A stretch of 64,000 nucleotides of DNA from Brachybacterium sp. SGAir0954 (GCF_005490785.1 NZ_CP027295.1:1054001-1118000); one strand, 5' to 3'. Shown: positions 20,914 to 34,062, counted from the stretch's first letter. Notes: generated from the sequence alone by a model not told the origin. Translations and numbers: made by a program.

Positions 20914-22205
20914 GGATCCTGCTGCTCAGCCACTACTACGGCCCGGAGTTCGGGGCCCCGCAGCGCCGATGGGGCGCGCTCGTGGAGCGCTTCCTCGCGG
21001 CCGGCCACGAGGTCACCGTGATGGCCCCCGTCCCGCACTACCCGGACGGCCGGCCCACGCCGGAGCAGCGCCGCGCCCATCGCGTGGGCGCCGTCGAGCG
21101 CGGCGCGCACGGCGAGACCGTGGTGCGCACCGCCTACCTGCTCCACGGGGCGGACATCGCCTCCCGCACCGCCGACCACCTCGTCACCGCGGGGGACACC
21201 CTGCGCCGGTCCCTGGACCGGTTCCGCCGCCCCGGGGACCGCCCCGACGTCGTCATCGCGACGGCGCCCGCGATCCCCACCCTCATGGTGGGCCGCATGC
21301 TCGCCGCGAAGTGGAAGGTCCCGCTCGTCGCCGAGATGCGCGACGCCTGGCCCGACCTCGTCACCCATGTGGGGCCCAAGGCGGCGCTGCCCGAGGACGT
21401 CGCCCACTCCCCGGACCCGGGCACGACGCGGGAGATCGTCGGCTGGGGGGTCGCGCGGGCCAAGGGGCGCGTGCACCGCGGGGTGACCCTGTGGCAGCGG
21501 CAGGCCGCCGTCGTCGTCACGACCACCTCCCGCTTCGCGGACGTCCTCCGCGAGCGGGGCGTGGAGGACAGCGAGGTGGTGCGCAACGGCACGAACCTCG
21601 CCCGGGTGCCCCGCATGACGGACCACCCCGAGGGCGACCATCCGGAGCTGCGGGTGCTGTACCTCGGCAACATGGGCCGCTCGCAGGGCCTCGAGACCCT
21701 CGTGCGCGCCGCGCTCGTGCTCCGCGAGGAGGGCGTGCCGCTGCGCGTGCGGATGATCGGCCACGGCGTCGAGGCACGGCGGCTGACCCTGCTCGCCGCG
21801 GAGCTCGGCGCCCCCGTCGAGGTGCTGCCGCGCATCGGCCACCACGAGGTGGGGGAGCAGTACCGCTGGGCGGACACGGTCGTCGTCTCCCTGCGCGACT
21901 GGGAGCCCTTCGCCTGGACGATCCCCTCGAAGCTCTACGAGCTGCTCGCCACCGGCCGCCACATCACCGCGCTCGTCGCGGGCGAGGCGGCGGACGTCGT
22001 GCGCGCGGCCGAGGCCGGGGACGTCCTCGCCCCGGAGGACACCGCCGCGCTGGTCACGCTGTGGCGCCGCCTCGCCGCGGACCGCTCGCTGGTCGCCGTC
22101 CGCGACTCGGGCCGCGCCTGGGTCGCCGCCAACGCCGACGACGACCTCCTCGCCGAGCGCTACCTCCAGATCCTCGACCGCGTCACCGCCCGCCGCCCCG
22201 CCTGA
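20910..22205 (+). CDS. Glycosyltransferase family 4 protein
   Basis: A 431-residue GT-B enzyme. The N-terminal half starts with MRILLLSHYYGPEFGAPQRRW and contains the first sugar-acceptor fold. The C-terminal half has LRVLYLGNMGRSQGLETLVRAA and a nucleotide-sugar pocket with VVVSLRDWEPFAWTIPSKLYELLATG, a WbuB-like variant of the usual E-x7-E motif (PSKLYELLATG). Such enzymes build cell-envelope glycans. It is separated from the main glycan locus at 36-64 kb by 14 kb. ATG 20910 overlaps the upstream stop and has GAGGAGG about 11 nt before it. Confidence 0.9.
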   Translation: MRILLLSHYYGPEFGAPQRRWGALVERFLAAGHEVTVMAPVPHYPDGRPTPEQRRAHRVGAVERGAHGETVVRTAYLLHGADIASRTADHLVTAGDTLRRSLDRFRRPGDRPDVVIATAPAIPTLMVGRMLAAKWKVPLVAEMRDAWPDLVTHVGPKAALPEDVAHSPDPGTTREIVGWGVARAKGRVHRGVTLWQRQAAVVVTTTSRFADVLRERGVEDSEVVRNGTNLARVPRMTDHPEGDHPELRVLYLGNMGRSQGLETLVRAALVLREEGVPLRVRMIGHGVEARRLTLLAAELGAPVEVLPRIGHHEVGEQYRWADTVVVSLRDWEPFAWTIPSKLYELLATGRHITALVAGEAADVVRAAEAGDVLAPEDTAALVTLWRRLAADRSLVAVRDSGRAWVAANADDDLLAERYLQILDRVTARRPA

Positions 22206-22254
22206 CCCGCCCGGCCCCGCCCCGTCGGCTGGCCCGACTGGCCACCCCGGCCGG

Positions 22255-24450
22255 TCAGAGCTCGGTCTCGGCGCCCATCACGACGGTGCGGGAGGGCGGG
22301 AGGTGCAGCACCTGGGTGCGGTTCGCGGAGGCCCGCTCGAGCATGCGGAACAGCCCCTTCTGCCAGCGGGGAAGGGAGTCGTCGGCCCCCGGCTCGATGC
22401 GGAACACGGAGAGGAAGTAGACCGCCTGCTCGGGGTCGACGGCGAGCTCCGGGGCGTGGGCGGTGCAGGTGGAGCAGTCGACCTCGTCCGGCGCATGGGG
22501 CCGGCCGAGCTGCTCGACGGCGGTGCGCAGGGCCTCGGGGACGTCCTGGCTGTCGTGGAATCCCACCTGATACGAGACGTGGACGATGCCGTCGGACTCG
22601 TCGCCGAGGGCGTCGACGAAGACGCGGTCGTCGCGGTGCACGTGGGGCACGCCGCGGTGCTTCATCGTCACGATGACGACGTGCTCGTGGATGACGTGGT
22701 TCATCGCGACGTTGGTGCGCAGGGCGAGGGGCACGGTGGTGGGGTCGCCGTGCGGGTAGACGGCGAGGCCGGGCACGCGACGGGCCTCGCGGGCGGGACC
22801 GCCGACGAACTCGTCGATCGGGCCCTCCATGGCGCGGCGGCGCCCGAAGAGCAGCTTCGAGCCCTTCTTCCAGGTGAGCATGATCGTCGTCAGCACGGCG
22901 GCGATGAGCAGCGGCAGCCAGCCGCCCGCGGGGACCTTGACGATGTTCGCGGCGAGCAGCACCAGCTCGAGGCCGCCCACGATGACGGCCATGAGCACCA
23001 CGCGCCACAGCGGCCAGTGCCAGATGCGCAGGGCGAGCAGCAGGAACAGCGCGAGCACGAGGATGATCGTCGCGGTGACGGCGAGGCCGTAGGCGGCGGC
23101 GAGGCGCGAGGAGTGCTGGAAGATCAGCACGAGCGCGAGCACGCCGAGGAACAGCAGCGTGTTGATCCGGCCGATGTAGATCTGACCGCCGTGCTCCTTG
23201 TCGGTCTGCGTGACCTTCAGGCGCGGCAGGAGGGACAGCCGGGTCGCCTGGCGGGACACGGAGAAGGCCCCGGAGATCACGGCCTGGGAGGCGATGACGG
23301 TCGCGGCGGCGGCGAGCACCACGAGCGGGAGGCGCAGGGCGTCCGGCACGAGGGAGAAGAAGGGGTTCACGACGGCGGTCGGGTCCGCGAGGATCAGCGC
23401 GCCCTGGCCGAAGTAGTTGATGGCGAGGGCGGGCAGCACGAGGCAGGTCCAGGCGAGGAAGATCGGGCGTCGGCCGAAGTGCCCCATGTCGGCGTAGAGC
23501 GCCTCCGCGCCGGTGATGGTGAGGACCACGGCGCCCATGGCGATGAACGCGACGAGCGGGCGGTCGATCATGAAGGCGAGCGCGTAGTGCGGGGAGACGG
23601 CGCGCAGGATCGCGGGGTTGCCGAGGATCTGCGGCAGGCCCATCGCGGCGAGGGTGAGGAACCAGAGCACCATGATCGGGCCGAACGCGCCGCCGATCCG
23701 CCCGGTGCCCCAGCGCTGCACGGCGAAGAGCGCGGTGAGGACGATGACGGCGCCGGGGATGATCACCTCGTTGGGCACGGAGCCGGTGACCTCGATGCCC
23801 TCGAAGGCGGAGAGCACGGAGATCGCGGGGGTGATGACGGAGTCGCCGTAGAACAGGCTCGCGCCGATCACGCCGAGCACGAGGGCGACGGCGATCTCGC
23901 GGCGGTGGCCGGAGTCGAGCTTGCGCAGGATCAGGGCGGTGAGGGAGAGGATGCCGCCCTCGCCCTGGTTGTCGGCGCGCATGATGAGGCCGATGTAGCT
24001 GACGGTGACGATGATGATGAGGCACCACAGCACCATGGAGATCACGCCGAGCACGTCCCCCTCGGTGGGGGCGACGGCGTTGTGGTGGGTGGAGAAGACC
24101 GTCTGCAGGGAGTACAGGGGGCTCGTGCCGATGTCCCCGAAGACGACGCCGAGCGCGCCGAGCATGAGCAGCGGCAGCGGCTTGTGGCCGCGCGGGGTGC
24201 CGCCGGGTCCGAGGCCGCGGTGGGTGTGCGCGTCGTGGTCGTGCCCGGGGGCGGAGCGCGGCTGGAGGTGGGAGAGCGTGGTGCCGGCCAGGGCGGCGCG
24301 GCCGCCGGCGGCGTGCTCGCCGTGGACGTGGTGCGCGGGGGAGGGGGCCGGGGTGGGCTGCTCCGAGGAGGGGTCCGACGGGGTCGGTGCGGGTTCTCCG
24401 ACGGGGGAGGCGCCCTGGGCGTGCTTCGACACGAGCGGCAATCCTGCCAC
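22255..24450 (-). CDS. kup: Potassium uptake transporter, KUP family
   Basis: A 731-residue K+/H+ symporter. After an N-terminal extension of about 90 residues, rich in Pro, Ala and His, the transporter core begins with LMLGALGVVFGDIGTSPLYSLQTVF, the KUP signature. Twelve hydrophobic segments follow, including ADNQGEGGILSL and FYGDSVITPAISVLSAFEG. The C-terminal 200 residues are soluble. Two starts are possible: GTG 24450, 6 nt after GGGAG, and GTG 24432 (M-S-K-H-A), with only a distant AGGA. I chose the better ribosome binding site. The extension is unusual for KUP proteins. Confidence 0.93.
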   Translation of the reverse strand: MAGLPLVSKHAQGASPVGEPAPTPSDPSSEQPTPAPSPAHHVHGEHAAGGRAALAGTTLSHLQPRSAPGHDHDAHTHRGLGPGGTPRGHKPLPLLMLGALGVVFGDIGTSPLYSLQTVFSTHHNAVAPTEGDVLGVISMVLWCLIIIVTVSYIGLIMRADNQGEGGILSLTALILRKLDSGHRREIAVALVLGVIGASLFYGDSVITPAISVLSAFEGIEVTGSVPNEVIIPGAVIVLTALFAVQRWGTGRIGGAFGPIMVLWFLTLAAMGLPQILGNPAILRAVSPHYALAFMIDRPLVAFIAMGAVVLTITGAEALYADMGHFGRRPIFLAWTCLVLPALAINYFGQGALILADPTAVVNPFFSLVPDALRLPLVVLAAAATVIASQAVISGAFSVSRQATRLSLLPRLKVTQTDKEHGGQIYIGRINTLLFLGVLALVLIFQHSSRLAAAYGLAVTATIILVLALFLLLALRIWHWPLWRVVLMAVIVGGLELVLLAANIVKVPAGGWLPLLIAAVLTTIMLTWKKGSKLLFGRRRAMEGPIDEFVGGPAREARRVPGLAVYPHGDPTTVPLALRTNVAMNHVIHEHVVIVTMKHRGVPHVHRDDRVFVDALGDESDGIVHVSYQVGFHDSQDVPEALRTAVEQLGRPHAPDEVDCSTCTAHAPELAVDPEQAVYFLSVFRIEPGADDSLPRWQKGLFRMLERASANRTQVLHLPPSRTVVMGAETEL

Positions 24451-24521
24451 TGTTCGCTCCCGGCGCAAGCCCCCGGCGGCGCGGTGGACTGTCTGCTCCG
24501 TCACCGCCCCGGGCGGCGTGC

Positions 24522-25592
24522 TCAGCCGGCGTCGCGCGCGGCGGCGTAGGCGGGCCGCACGATCTCCTCGAGGATCCGTTCGCGCTGCTCCGCGGGGGCG
24601 AAGCCGTTGCCGAGCGCGCTGACGGTGATCCGCTCGAGCTCGGGGAGCTCCCAGCGGTGGGCGTCGGCGAGGAGCTCGAGCTCGCGGCTCGTGCAGGTGC
24701 GGGACATGAGGCGGTTGTCGCTGCTGATGGCGACGGCGAAGCCGCCGGCGAGGAGGCGCCCCGCGGGGTGCGCGGCGAGGGAGGCGGCGGCGCCCGTCTG
24801 CAGGTTGGAGCTGGGGCACACCTCGAGGCAGATCTGCCGGGCGTGGACCTCCTCGGCGACGGGGCCGCGGGCGCCGTCGGCCCCGAGGTCCTCGATGAGG
24901 CGCACGCCGTGGCCGATCCGCTCCGCGCCCTGCTCGAGGGCGCCGGCGATCGAGGCGGGGCCGTCGGCCTCCCCGGCGTGGATGGTGACGTGCACGCCGA
25001 GCTCGTGGGCGAGGGCGAAGGGGCCCGCGTAGCGGGAGGCGGGGAAGCCGGCCTCGGGGCCGGCGAGGTCCACGCCCCACACGCCGGCGTCGCGGCGGTC
25101 GGCGGCGAGGCGCACGAGCTCCTCGGTGGGCGGGAGGTGGCGGAGGTGGCACAGGAGCTGGCCGGCGAGGATCGGGCGGCCGGCCTCGGCGGCGATCGCC
25201 ATGCCCTCCTCGAGGCCCGCCTGGACGGCGTCGACGGCCTCGGCGAGGCTGAGCCCGCCCTCGAGGTGCTGGTGGGGCGCCCAGCGGGTCTCGGCGTAGC
25301 AGGCGCCGTCGGCCGCCATGTCCTCGACGAACTCGCGGGCCACGCGCCGGAGGTCCTCGGGCCGCTGCATGAGCGCGATGGTGCGGTCGAAGGTCGCGAG
25401 GTAGCGGGGGAGGGAGCCGGAGTCCGCGGCGTCGAAGAACCAGTCGGCGACGGCGCCCGCGGTGGCGGCGGGCGGGTCGATGCCGAGCTCCGCGCACAGC
25501 TCGAGCACGGTCGAGGGGCGCAGGCCGCCGTCGAGGTGGTCGTGGAGGACCGCCGTGGGGAGCGAGCGGATCTGCGCGGGGGTGAGCGGCAT
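24522..25592 (-). CDS. add: Adenosine deaminase
   Basis: A 356-residue zinc hydrolase that converts adenosine to inosine in purine salvage. Metal and catalytic motifs are in order: HDHLDGG near residue 17 (H-x-H), ITIHAGE-type segment VTIHAGEADG (third His plus catalytic Glu), IGHGVRLIED, and ISSDN with the Zn-ligand aspartate near the end. ATG 25592 has GGAG about 6 nt upstream. An upstream in-frame ATG near a CACAAT -10-like box is less likely. It lies between the kup and GAP-family genes on the same strand. Confidence 0.93.
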   Translation of the reverse strand: MPLTPAQIRSLPTAVLHDHLDGGLRPSTVLELCAELGIDPPAATAGAVADWFFDAADSGSLPRYLATFDRTIALMQRPEDLRRVAREFVEDMAADGACYAETRWAPHQHLEGGLSLAEAVDAVQAGLEEGMAIAAEAGRPILAGQLLCHLRHLPPTEELVRLAADRRDAGVWGVDLAGPEAGFPASRYAGPFALAHELGVHVTIHAGEADGPASIAGALEQGAERIGHGVRLIEDLGADGARGPVAEEVHARQICLEVCPSSNLQTGAAASLAAHPAGRLLAGGFAVAISSDNRLMSRTCTSRELELLADAHRWELPELERITVSALGNGFAPAEQRERILEEIVRPAYAAARDAG

Positions 25593-25672
25593 GGTGACTC
25601 CGGAATCCTGGGGTGCGGGTCGAGCGACGGGGAAGGGCACCATTGTGCGACGCGGCGGCGCCCTCCCCTCTC

Positions 25673-26392
25673 TCAGCGCAGCATGATCAGCTGCCGCAGC
25701 CAGGGCACGTGCCCGCTGATCAGCGCATAGACGCCGTCACCGAGGACGGCGAGGCCGATGAGGGCGAGCAGGATCGCGAGGGCCGTCTGCAGGGCGTGGC
25801 GGCGCGGGCCGACCACCGCCATGACCCGCTCCACGAGCTGCTCGTGCTTGCCGAAGGCGGCGGCGATCGTCACGGCGACGAGCGGCAGCTGATAGACGAC
25901 GTTCCACAGCAGCAGCAGGGCGATGTGCGCCCACAGGTGCCGCTCCTGGGAGGCCATGCCCACGGCGATCGTGAAGGAGGGATCGGCGAGGGCGGTGACG
26001 GAGAAGGCGACGCCGGCGAGGGCGAGCGGGGTCGCGGCGAGGCGGGTGGGGGTGGAGCGCTCCTCGATGCGGCCGTGCTTCTGCTGCGGCCGGGTCACGG
26101 CGCGGAACTGGTGGACGCTGATGCCGGCGAGGGCGAGGCCCACGACGATCTCGACGGTGCCGATCGCGTTGTTCGAGTCGAGCACGGGCCGCAGCACGGA
26201 GCTCAGCCAGGCGAGGAGGGGGTGCAGCGCGAGGGTCGCGGCGGTGACGACGACGGTGTACCCGCCGAGGAAGGCGAGGAGGTGGCGCACGGCGCCGCCG
26301 CGCAGGAGCACGCCGGTGGCGATGACGCCGCCGAGCACGTCCATCGTCACCACGGCGAGCCCGAGGAAGGCGAGGATCCCGGCGAAGGTCAT
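25673..26392 (-). CDS. GAP-family (Sap-like) six-helix membrane protein
   Basis: A 239-residue membrane protein with six hydrophobic segments and a short cytoplasmic middle loop ([17 protein letters not shown]), the layout of the GAP/Sap family (PF11139 type) known from mycobacterial sulfolipid and glycopeptidolipid export genes, related in fold to LysE exporters. Motifs seen: [18 protein letters not shown] and [16 protein letters not shown]. The exported substrate is unknown. ATG 26392 is leaderless-type. The gene is divergent from rmlA, and a joint role in envelope glycolipids is conceivable but not shown. Confidence 0.75.
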   Translation of the reverse strand: MTFAGILAFLGLAVVTMDVLGGVIATGVLLRGGAVRHLLAFLGGYTVVVTAATLALHPLLAWLSSVLRPVLDSNNAIGTVEIVVGLALAGISVHQFRAVTRPQQKHGRIEERSTPTRLAATPLALAGVAFSVTALADPSFTIAVGMASQERHLWAHIALLLLWNVVYQLPLVAVTIAAAFGKHEQLVERVMAVVGPRRHALQTALAILLALIGLAVLGDGVYALISGHVPWLRQLIMLR

Positions 26393-26399
26393 GGGCTCG

Positions 26400-26405
26400 A
26401 GGGTA
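26400..26405 (-). promoter_or_regulatory. -10 box (TACCCT) for leaderless GAP-family gene
   Basis: TACCCT on the minus strand ends 7 nt before the ATG at 26392. No ribosome binding site is seen. Confidence 0.5.
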
Positions 26406-26476
26406 CGAGGCCGGGGGAGGGGCGGGCGACGGGGCGCCCTGCAGAGTCCGGGCGGGGGTTCTCCCCCACGCACTGC

Positions 26477-26482
26477 CATAAT
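26477..26482 (+). promoter_or_regulatory. -10 box (CATAAT) for leaderless rmlA
   Basis: CATAAT ends 7 nt before the rmlA ATG at 26490 and no Shine-Dalgarno precedes that ATG. It drives the three-gene rml operon. Confidence 0.55.
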
Positions 26483-26489
26483 GACCAGC

Positions 26490-29808
<3,319 letters not shown>

Positions 29809-29817
29809 GGGCGGGGG

Positions 29818-31446
29818 TCAGGCGGTGAAGACCGCCTCGCCGTCCTTGTACGTCGCGAGCACCTCGATGTCCCGCAGGTCCTGGGGGCGCGTCGCCAGCG
29901 GGTCCCCGGAGAGAATCACGAGATCGGCGCGCATCCCCGGGCGCAGCTGACCCTTGGTCTCCTCCTCGCCGTACTGGTACGCGGCCTCCGTGGTCACCGC
30001 GCGCAACGCCTCCCAGGTGGAGATCCGCTGCTCGAGGCCGATGGGTGCGCCGGTGCGGCTGATCCGGTTCACGGCGGCCCAGATCGTGAGCAGCATGTCC
30101 GGGGGCGTCACCGGGGTGTCCTGATGGAGGGTCACCCGCACGCCCCGGTCCAGGGCCGAGCGGGCGGGGGAGATCCGCCGGCCGCGCACGGGTCCGAAGT
30201 TCGTCATGTGGGTGTCGCCCCAGAACCAGGTGTGCACGGCGAAGATCGAGGCGATCATCGCCATCTGCGCCATCCGGTCGAGCTGGTCGTCGCGCACGGT
30301 CTGCGCGTGGATCATCACCGGCCGGGTCGCCCACCACTCAGGATGCTCCTCGCCGACCTTCTGCGCGGTGGTGACCCAGAGCTCGGCGGCGGCGTCGCCG
30401 TTGCAGTGCACAATCAGCTGCCGGTTCTCCTCGGCCACTCGGCGGACGTGCTCCTCCACCTCGGCGGGGGAGTGGATCGGGTAGGCGCAGCCGGGGCAGT
30501 CGTCGCCGGGCACCGGCTCGTAGGGCTCGCTCATCCACGCCGACCGCGCCTGCGGGGAGCCGTCCAGGATCATCTTGTAGCCGCCCAGGCGCAGTCGATC
30601 GCGATATCCGCCGGCGAGCTCCGGGTGCTCGGCGAACGCCCGGGAGCCCCACTGCACCACCGGGTACACGACGACGTCCAGTGGCAGCTCTCCTGCATCG
30701 GCGGCGGAGACGAGCCCGGCGACGGTCGCCGGGTCCGCGGCCCCCTCCTGGACGGTGGTGATGCCGTGGCGGAGGTAGTCCTCGGCGGCGAGCCGCACGG
30801 CCCGCGAGGGATCGGCCGCGGCGCCCGGGACGAGACCGCCACTGCCGTCCGGATCCAGGACGGTCGCGAAGGCCGCCATGGCGGGATGCTCCTCCACGTA
30901 GCCGTCGGGGGTGCCGTCGGCGCGCCGTCCGAACCGGCCGCCGTCGGGATCCGACGTGCTCGCGTCGAGACCGGCTGCCTCGACGAGGAACGAGTTGCCG
31001 ACGGCGACGTGCATGCTGCGGTGCAGGGCGAAGACGGGGATCTCCGTGCTCACGGTGTCGAGGTCGTCGCGCGTGGGGTGACGGTGCTCGGCGAGCAGGG
31101 CCGGGTCGTACTTGGCGCCGATCAGCGGGGAGCGGTCCTCGGGATCCCGCTCGTTCAGACGGGTCCGGAACGCGGCGACGACCTCCTCGATACTGCGGGC
31201 ATGCTCGAGATCGACGAGCGCCTGGAGCATTCCGTGCTGGAGGAAATGGCCGTGCGCGTCGATGAACGCGGGCATCAGCGTGCGGCCCGCGAGGTCGACC
31301 TCCTCGTCGGTCGGGGTGAGGCGCGCGCGGGCAGTCTCGAGATCGCCGACGAAGGTGATGACGCCGTCGGCGACGACGACGGCCTCGGGCCGGCCGTCCT
31401 GGTCGATCATCGTGAGGACGGTGCCGCTGTGGAAGAGGGTGGCCAC
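29818..31446 (-). CDS. Amidohydrolase family protein (YtcJ/AepA-like)
   Basis: A 542-residue metal-dependent hydrolase. The N-terminal beta-sandwich gives way to the metal site DAHGHFLQ (H-x-H) after LAGRTLMPAFI. Later landmarks are DGSPQARSAWM, LIVHCNGDAA and VTLHQDTPVTPP, and the tail GQLRPGMRADLVILSGDP closes the sandwich. This subgroup (amidohydrolase 3) includes enzymes acting on N-acyl or N-formyl compounds, but the substrate cannot be told from sequence. GTG 31446 follows AGGAG by 6 nt. It is the second gene after the GltS-like carrier, 37 nt away on the same strand. Confidence 0.88.
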   Translation of the reverse strand: MATLFHSGTVLTMIDQDGRPEAVVVADGVITFVGDLETARARLTPTDEEVDLAGRTLMPAFIDAHGHFLQHGMLQALVDLEHARSIEEVVAAFRTRLNERDPEDRSPLIGAKYDPALLAEHRHPTRDDLDTVSTEIPVFALHRSMHVAVGNSFLVEAAGLDASTSDPDGGRFGRRADGTPDGYVEEHPAMAAFATVLDPDGSGGLVPGAAADPSRAVRLAAEDYLRHGITTVQEGAADPATVAGLVSAADAGELPLDVVVYPVVQWGSRAFAEHPELAGGYRDRLRLGGYKMILDGSPQARSAWMSEPYEPVPGDDCPGCAYPIHSPAEVEEHVRRVAEENRQLIVHCNGDAAAELWVTTAQKVGEEHPEWWATRPVMIHAQTVRDDQLDRMAQMAMIASIFAVHTWFWGDTHMTNFGPVRGRRISPARSALDRGVRVTLHQDTPVTPPDMLLTIWAAVNRISRTGAPIGLEQRISTWEALRAVTTEAAYQYGEEETKGQLRPGMRADLVILSGDPLATRPQDLRDIEVLATYKDGEAVFTA

Positions 31447-31483
31447 GGGGACTCCTGGGGTCGGGGGTGAGGTGCGGCAGGGA

Positions 31484-32902
31484 TCAGTCGGTGACGGGGA
31501 CCGCGGCCTCGGCGCCGTCGGTCGATGCGAGGTCGTCGCCCCGAAGGGTCCATGTGCGGCGGCGTCCCACACCGCGGGTGACCAGCATGATCGCCGCGTA
31601 GCCGACGGTGAGCGCGGCGAGGATGCCGACGGCGGCGCCGAGCCCGTAGGTGCCGGCGAATGCCGCGGAGATGGTGAGCATCGCCGGCAGGTAGAGCATC
31701 TCGGGGAGGTTCATGAGCCCCATCTCCGCCATGGTCGTGGTGCGCGAGCGAGGGTCCACGATCCGCACCAGGGCGAGGCCCGTGGGCGTGGTGCCGGTGA
31801 GAGTGCCGTACATGCCGAGCGTGCGCTCGAAGTCGTGGTCGCTGCCGTAGCGCTGCCCGATGAGGATCGTCGCGGCGGCCGTGACGACGGTGGCGACGAG
31901 GATCGTGAGCAGGATCGGGAACAGCCACTGGACGACCACGGCGAGCTGCACCGCGAGGAAGGAGGCGACGACGACGTAGTCCGTCGCGAAGCCGGTGATC
32001 TTGGTCTGCAGGCGGCGGTCGATGAGGTGCTCGATGCGGGCCCGGCGCATCGCCCACCGCACGAAGTAGGCGGCGAGCAGGCCGTTCATGAACATCATGC
32101 CGCTGATGGTGTCGCCGAAGAACCCGGGGATGAAGGAGAGCACCCAGGCGATGCCGTGTGCGAGGACGTAGGCGATGCCCATGAGCGCGACGTGCACGGT
32201 GAGGGTGTCGATGTTGCCGGCGTAGGAGGTCTCCCGGCCCATCGAGTCGGTCTCCTCGTCGTTCCGGTAGAAGCCCTTCGCGACGGAGTCGGAGATCGGG
32301 ACGGAGTGGGTCGCGAGCCCGCGGCGCATCCCCCAGCGTGCGAGCGGGACGCCCACGAGGAAGGCGGCGGCGAAGCCGGCGGCTGCGAAGGCGAGCCCCA
32401 CGGCGGTCGCGTCCCCCCACCCCTGGGTCTCGAAGATGCCGGCGAAGGTCACGGCCTGCCCAGGGCCCTGGGCGAAGGCGAAGGGGAGCATGAGCCCGTA
32501 GACCGGGTCCATGCCCACGGCCGGCCCCGCCACGGCGACAAGGCCGATCCCCAGCAACGCCTGAAGGGCGAACACCAGGGTCCAGGTCAGGCCCATCGTC
32601 CAGGCGCCGCGGAGCAGACCGCCGCCCTGGCCCGAGTCGTCGGATGCCCGGGGCGGGGCCGGGGTGAGGCCGATCGAGATGAACGACAGGGTGAACATCT
32701 GCGCGGTGATCGTCGTGAACAGGCCGGCGTCGACGCCCGGCAGCAGGCCGTCGAGACCGATGTTCATCGCGGTCATGCCGAGGAACCCGGCGATCACGAA
32801 GGCGGGGACCATGTTGGTGCGGAAGGCCGGGATCCAGCGCCGGATCGCCATGCCCAGCAGGCAGAAGGCGCCGATGAGCGCGAGGCCGAAGAGTGCGGGC
32901 AC
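31484..32902 (-). CDS. Sodium/glutamate symporter-like membrane carrier (GltS family)
   Basis: A 472-residue carrier with about ten hydrophobic segments in two inverted halves. The re-entrant-loop signatures are FAQGPGQAVTFAG in the first half and GTLTGTTPTGLALVRIVDP in the second, equivalent to the GTGTTAT-type loop of GltS. Substrate may be glutamate or another amino acid or acylated derivative. GTG 32902 is chosen because GAGGAG lies 6 nt upstream; a longer frame from 33004 would start upstream of the likely -10 box (TAGCCT near 32992-32997). Probably cotranscribed with the amidohydrolase. Confidence 0.85.
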   Translation of the reverse strand: MPALFGLALIGAFCLLGMAIRRWIPAFRTNMVPAFVIAGFLGMTAMNIGLDGLLPGVDAGLFTTITAQMFTLSFISIGLTPAPPRASDDSGQGGGLLRGAWTMGLTWTLVFALQALLGIGLVAVAGPAVGMDPVYGLMLPFAFAQGPGQAVTFAGIFETQGWGDATAVGLAFAAAGFAAAFLVGVPLARWGMRRGLATHSVPISDSVAKGFYRNDEETDSMGRETSYAGNIDTLTVHVALMGIAYVLAHGIAWVLSFIPGFFGDTISGMMFMNGLLAAYFVRWAMRRARIEHLIDRRLQTKITGFATDYVVVASFLAVQLAVVVQWLFPILLTILVATVVTAAATILIGQRYGSDHDFERTLGMYGTLTGTTPTGLALVRIVDPRSRTTTMAEMGLMNLPEMLYLPAMLTISAAFAGTYGLGAAVGILAALTVGYAAIMLVTRGVGRRRTWTLRGDDLASTDGAEAAVPVTD

Positions 32903-32991
32903 GGAGTGCTCCTCGAGGGGGAGGGACCCGGGGCGGCGGTGGGTGGTGGACCGTGGGGACGCGACGGGACAGGAGTGCGGGGTGCGCAGCA

Positions 32992-32997
32992 GGCTAT
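32992..32997 (-). promoter_or_regulatory. -10 box (TAGCCT) for the GltS/amidohydrolase operon
   Basis: TAGCCT on the minus strand gives a leader of about 80 nt to GTG 32902. It lies in the 255-bp divergent region shared with the TauACB-type operon. Confidence 0.35.
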
Positions 32998-33108
32998 CGG
33001 TCATCCGACGTCCCGTGACGGCGATCTCACGGTCGCCGAGGTGAACAGGAGCCGACGCTTCCGCCCATCCCGGGCGCTCCGGGCAGGCGGGGCTCGCGTC
33101 CGCTCGGG

Positions 33109-33114
33109 TACCCT
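33109..33114 (+). promoter_or_regulatory. -10 box (TACCCT) for the TauCAB-type operon
   Basis: TACCCT would start a leader of about 37 nt carrying GGAAGGA before ATG 33158. Confidence 0.4.
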
Positions 33115-33157
33115 CCCCTGCAGTGACTCGGCGCACAGTGCGCGTGGGGAAGGAACC

Positions 33158-34057
33158 ATGAGCGGCACAGACACCTCGGCGACGACCGCCTCACCTCCCG
33201 CCGACGAGCAGTCCCGGAACGTCGCCCGCCGCGCCCGTCAGGGTCGCTCCCGACGCCGCCGCCGGAACCTCGCGCTCCAGCTCGGGGTGCTCGTGGCACT
33301 CCTGGCGGTGTGGTGGCTGATCACCGCCGTGAAGCTCGTGGACCCGCTCTACCTGCCGAGCCCCCAGGCGGTGCTGACGGCCTTCATCGACGCGAACCGG
33401 TGCCTCGTGGTCGACGAGGCGAGCGGGCGCACCGTGTGCGGCGTCCAGAACTACTACCTGTGGGAGCACCTCGTCGCCTCCCTCCAGCGGATCGGCATCG
33501 GCGTCGCCCTCGCGGCCGTCGCCGGGATCGTCCTGGGCTTCCTCATGAGCATGTGGGAGCCGGCGAACACGGCGCTCGCGCCCTACCTGAACTTCCTCCG
33601 CGCGCTGCCGCCGCTGGGCTACATCGGCCTGATCATCGTGTGGGTCGGCATCGGGGACCTCTCCAAGGTGCTGCTGCTGTTCCTCGCCGCGTTCCCACCC
33701 ATAGTCGTCGCCACCGTCGACGGGGTGCGCGGCATCCGCGGGGACTACATCTCGGCCGCCCGGTCCATGGGCGCGAGCACCTCCCACGTGCTGCGCTACG
33801 TGGTCCTGCCCGGCGCCGCCGCCCCGATCCTCTCGGGGATACGCCTCGCCGTCGGCTTCGCGTGGACCACCGTGGTGGCGGCGGAGCTGAACAACGGCAT
33901 CCCCGGCATCGGCGGTCTCGCCTATCTCTCCGGCACCCAGCTGCACACCTCCCTGACCATCGCGTGCATCATCGTCATCGGCCTCGTCGCCGTGGCATTG
34001 GACGGCTGCATCCGCTGGATCGGTGACCGTCTGACCCCCTGGCACGGAAAGGTCTGA
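33158..34057 (+). CDS. ABC transporter permease (nitrate/sulfonate/taurine type)
   Basis: A 299-residue permease of the TauC/SsuC group. After an Arg-rich cytoplasmic tail ([12 protein letters not shown]) it has six hydrophobic segments, YLPSPQAVLTAF after the first helix, and the EAA loop ISAARSMGASTSHVLRYVVLPGAAAPILSG. GGAAGGA precedes the ATG. It is the first gene of permease-binding protein-ATPase. Substrate unknown: sulfonates, nitrate or thiamine precursors are all imported by this family. Confidence 0.92.
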   Translation: MSGTDTSATTASPPADEQSRNVARRARQGRSRRRRRNLALQLGVLVALLAVWWLITAVKLVDPLYLPSPQAVLTAFIDANRCLVVDEASGRTVCGVQNYYLWEHLVASLQRIGIGVALAAVAGIVLGFLMSMWEPANTALAPYLNFLRALPPLGYIGLIIVWVGIGDLSKVLLLFLAAFPPIVVATVDGVRGIRGDYISAARSMGASTSHVLRYVVLPGAAAPILSGIRLAVGFAWTTVVAAELNNGIPGIGGLAYLSGTQLHTSLTIACIIVIGLVAVALDGCIRWIGDRLTPWHGKV

Positions 34058-34062
34058 GCCCC

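Noticed and set aside
32902-33004. Longer start of the GltS-like carrier at 33004
   Set aside because: GTG 32902 has an excellent GAGGAG. The longer start lies upstream of the likely -10 and adds a non-hydrophobic tail unlike the family.
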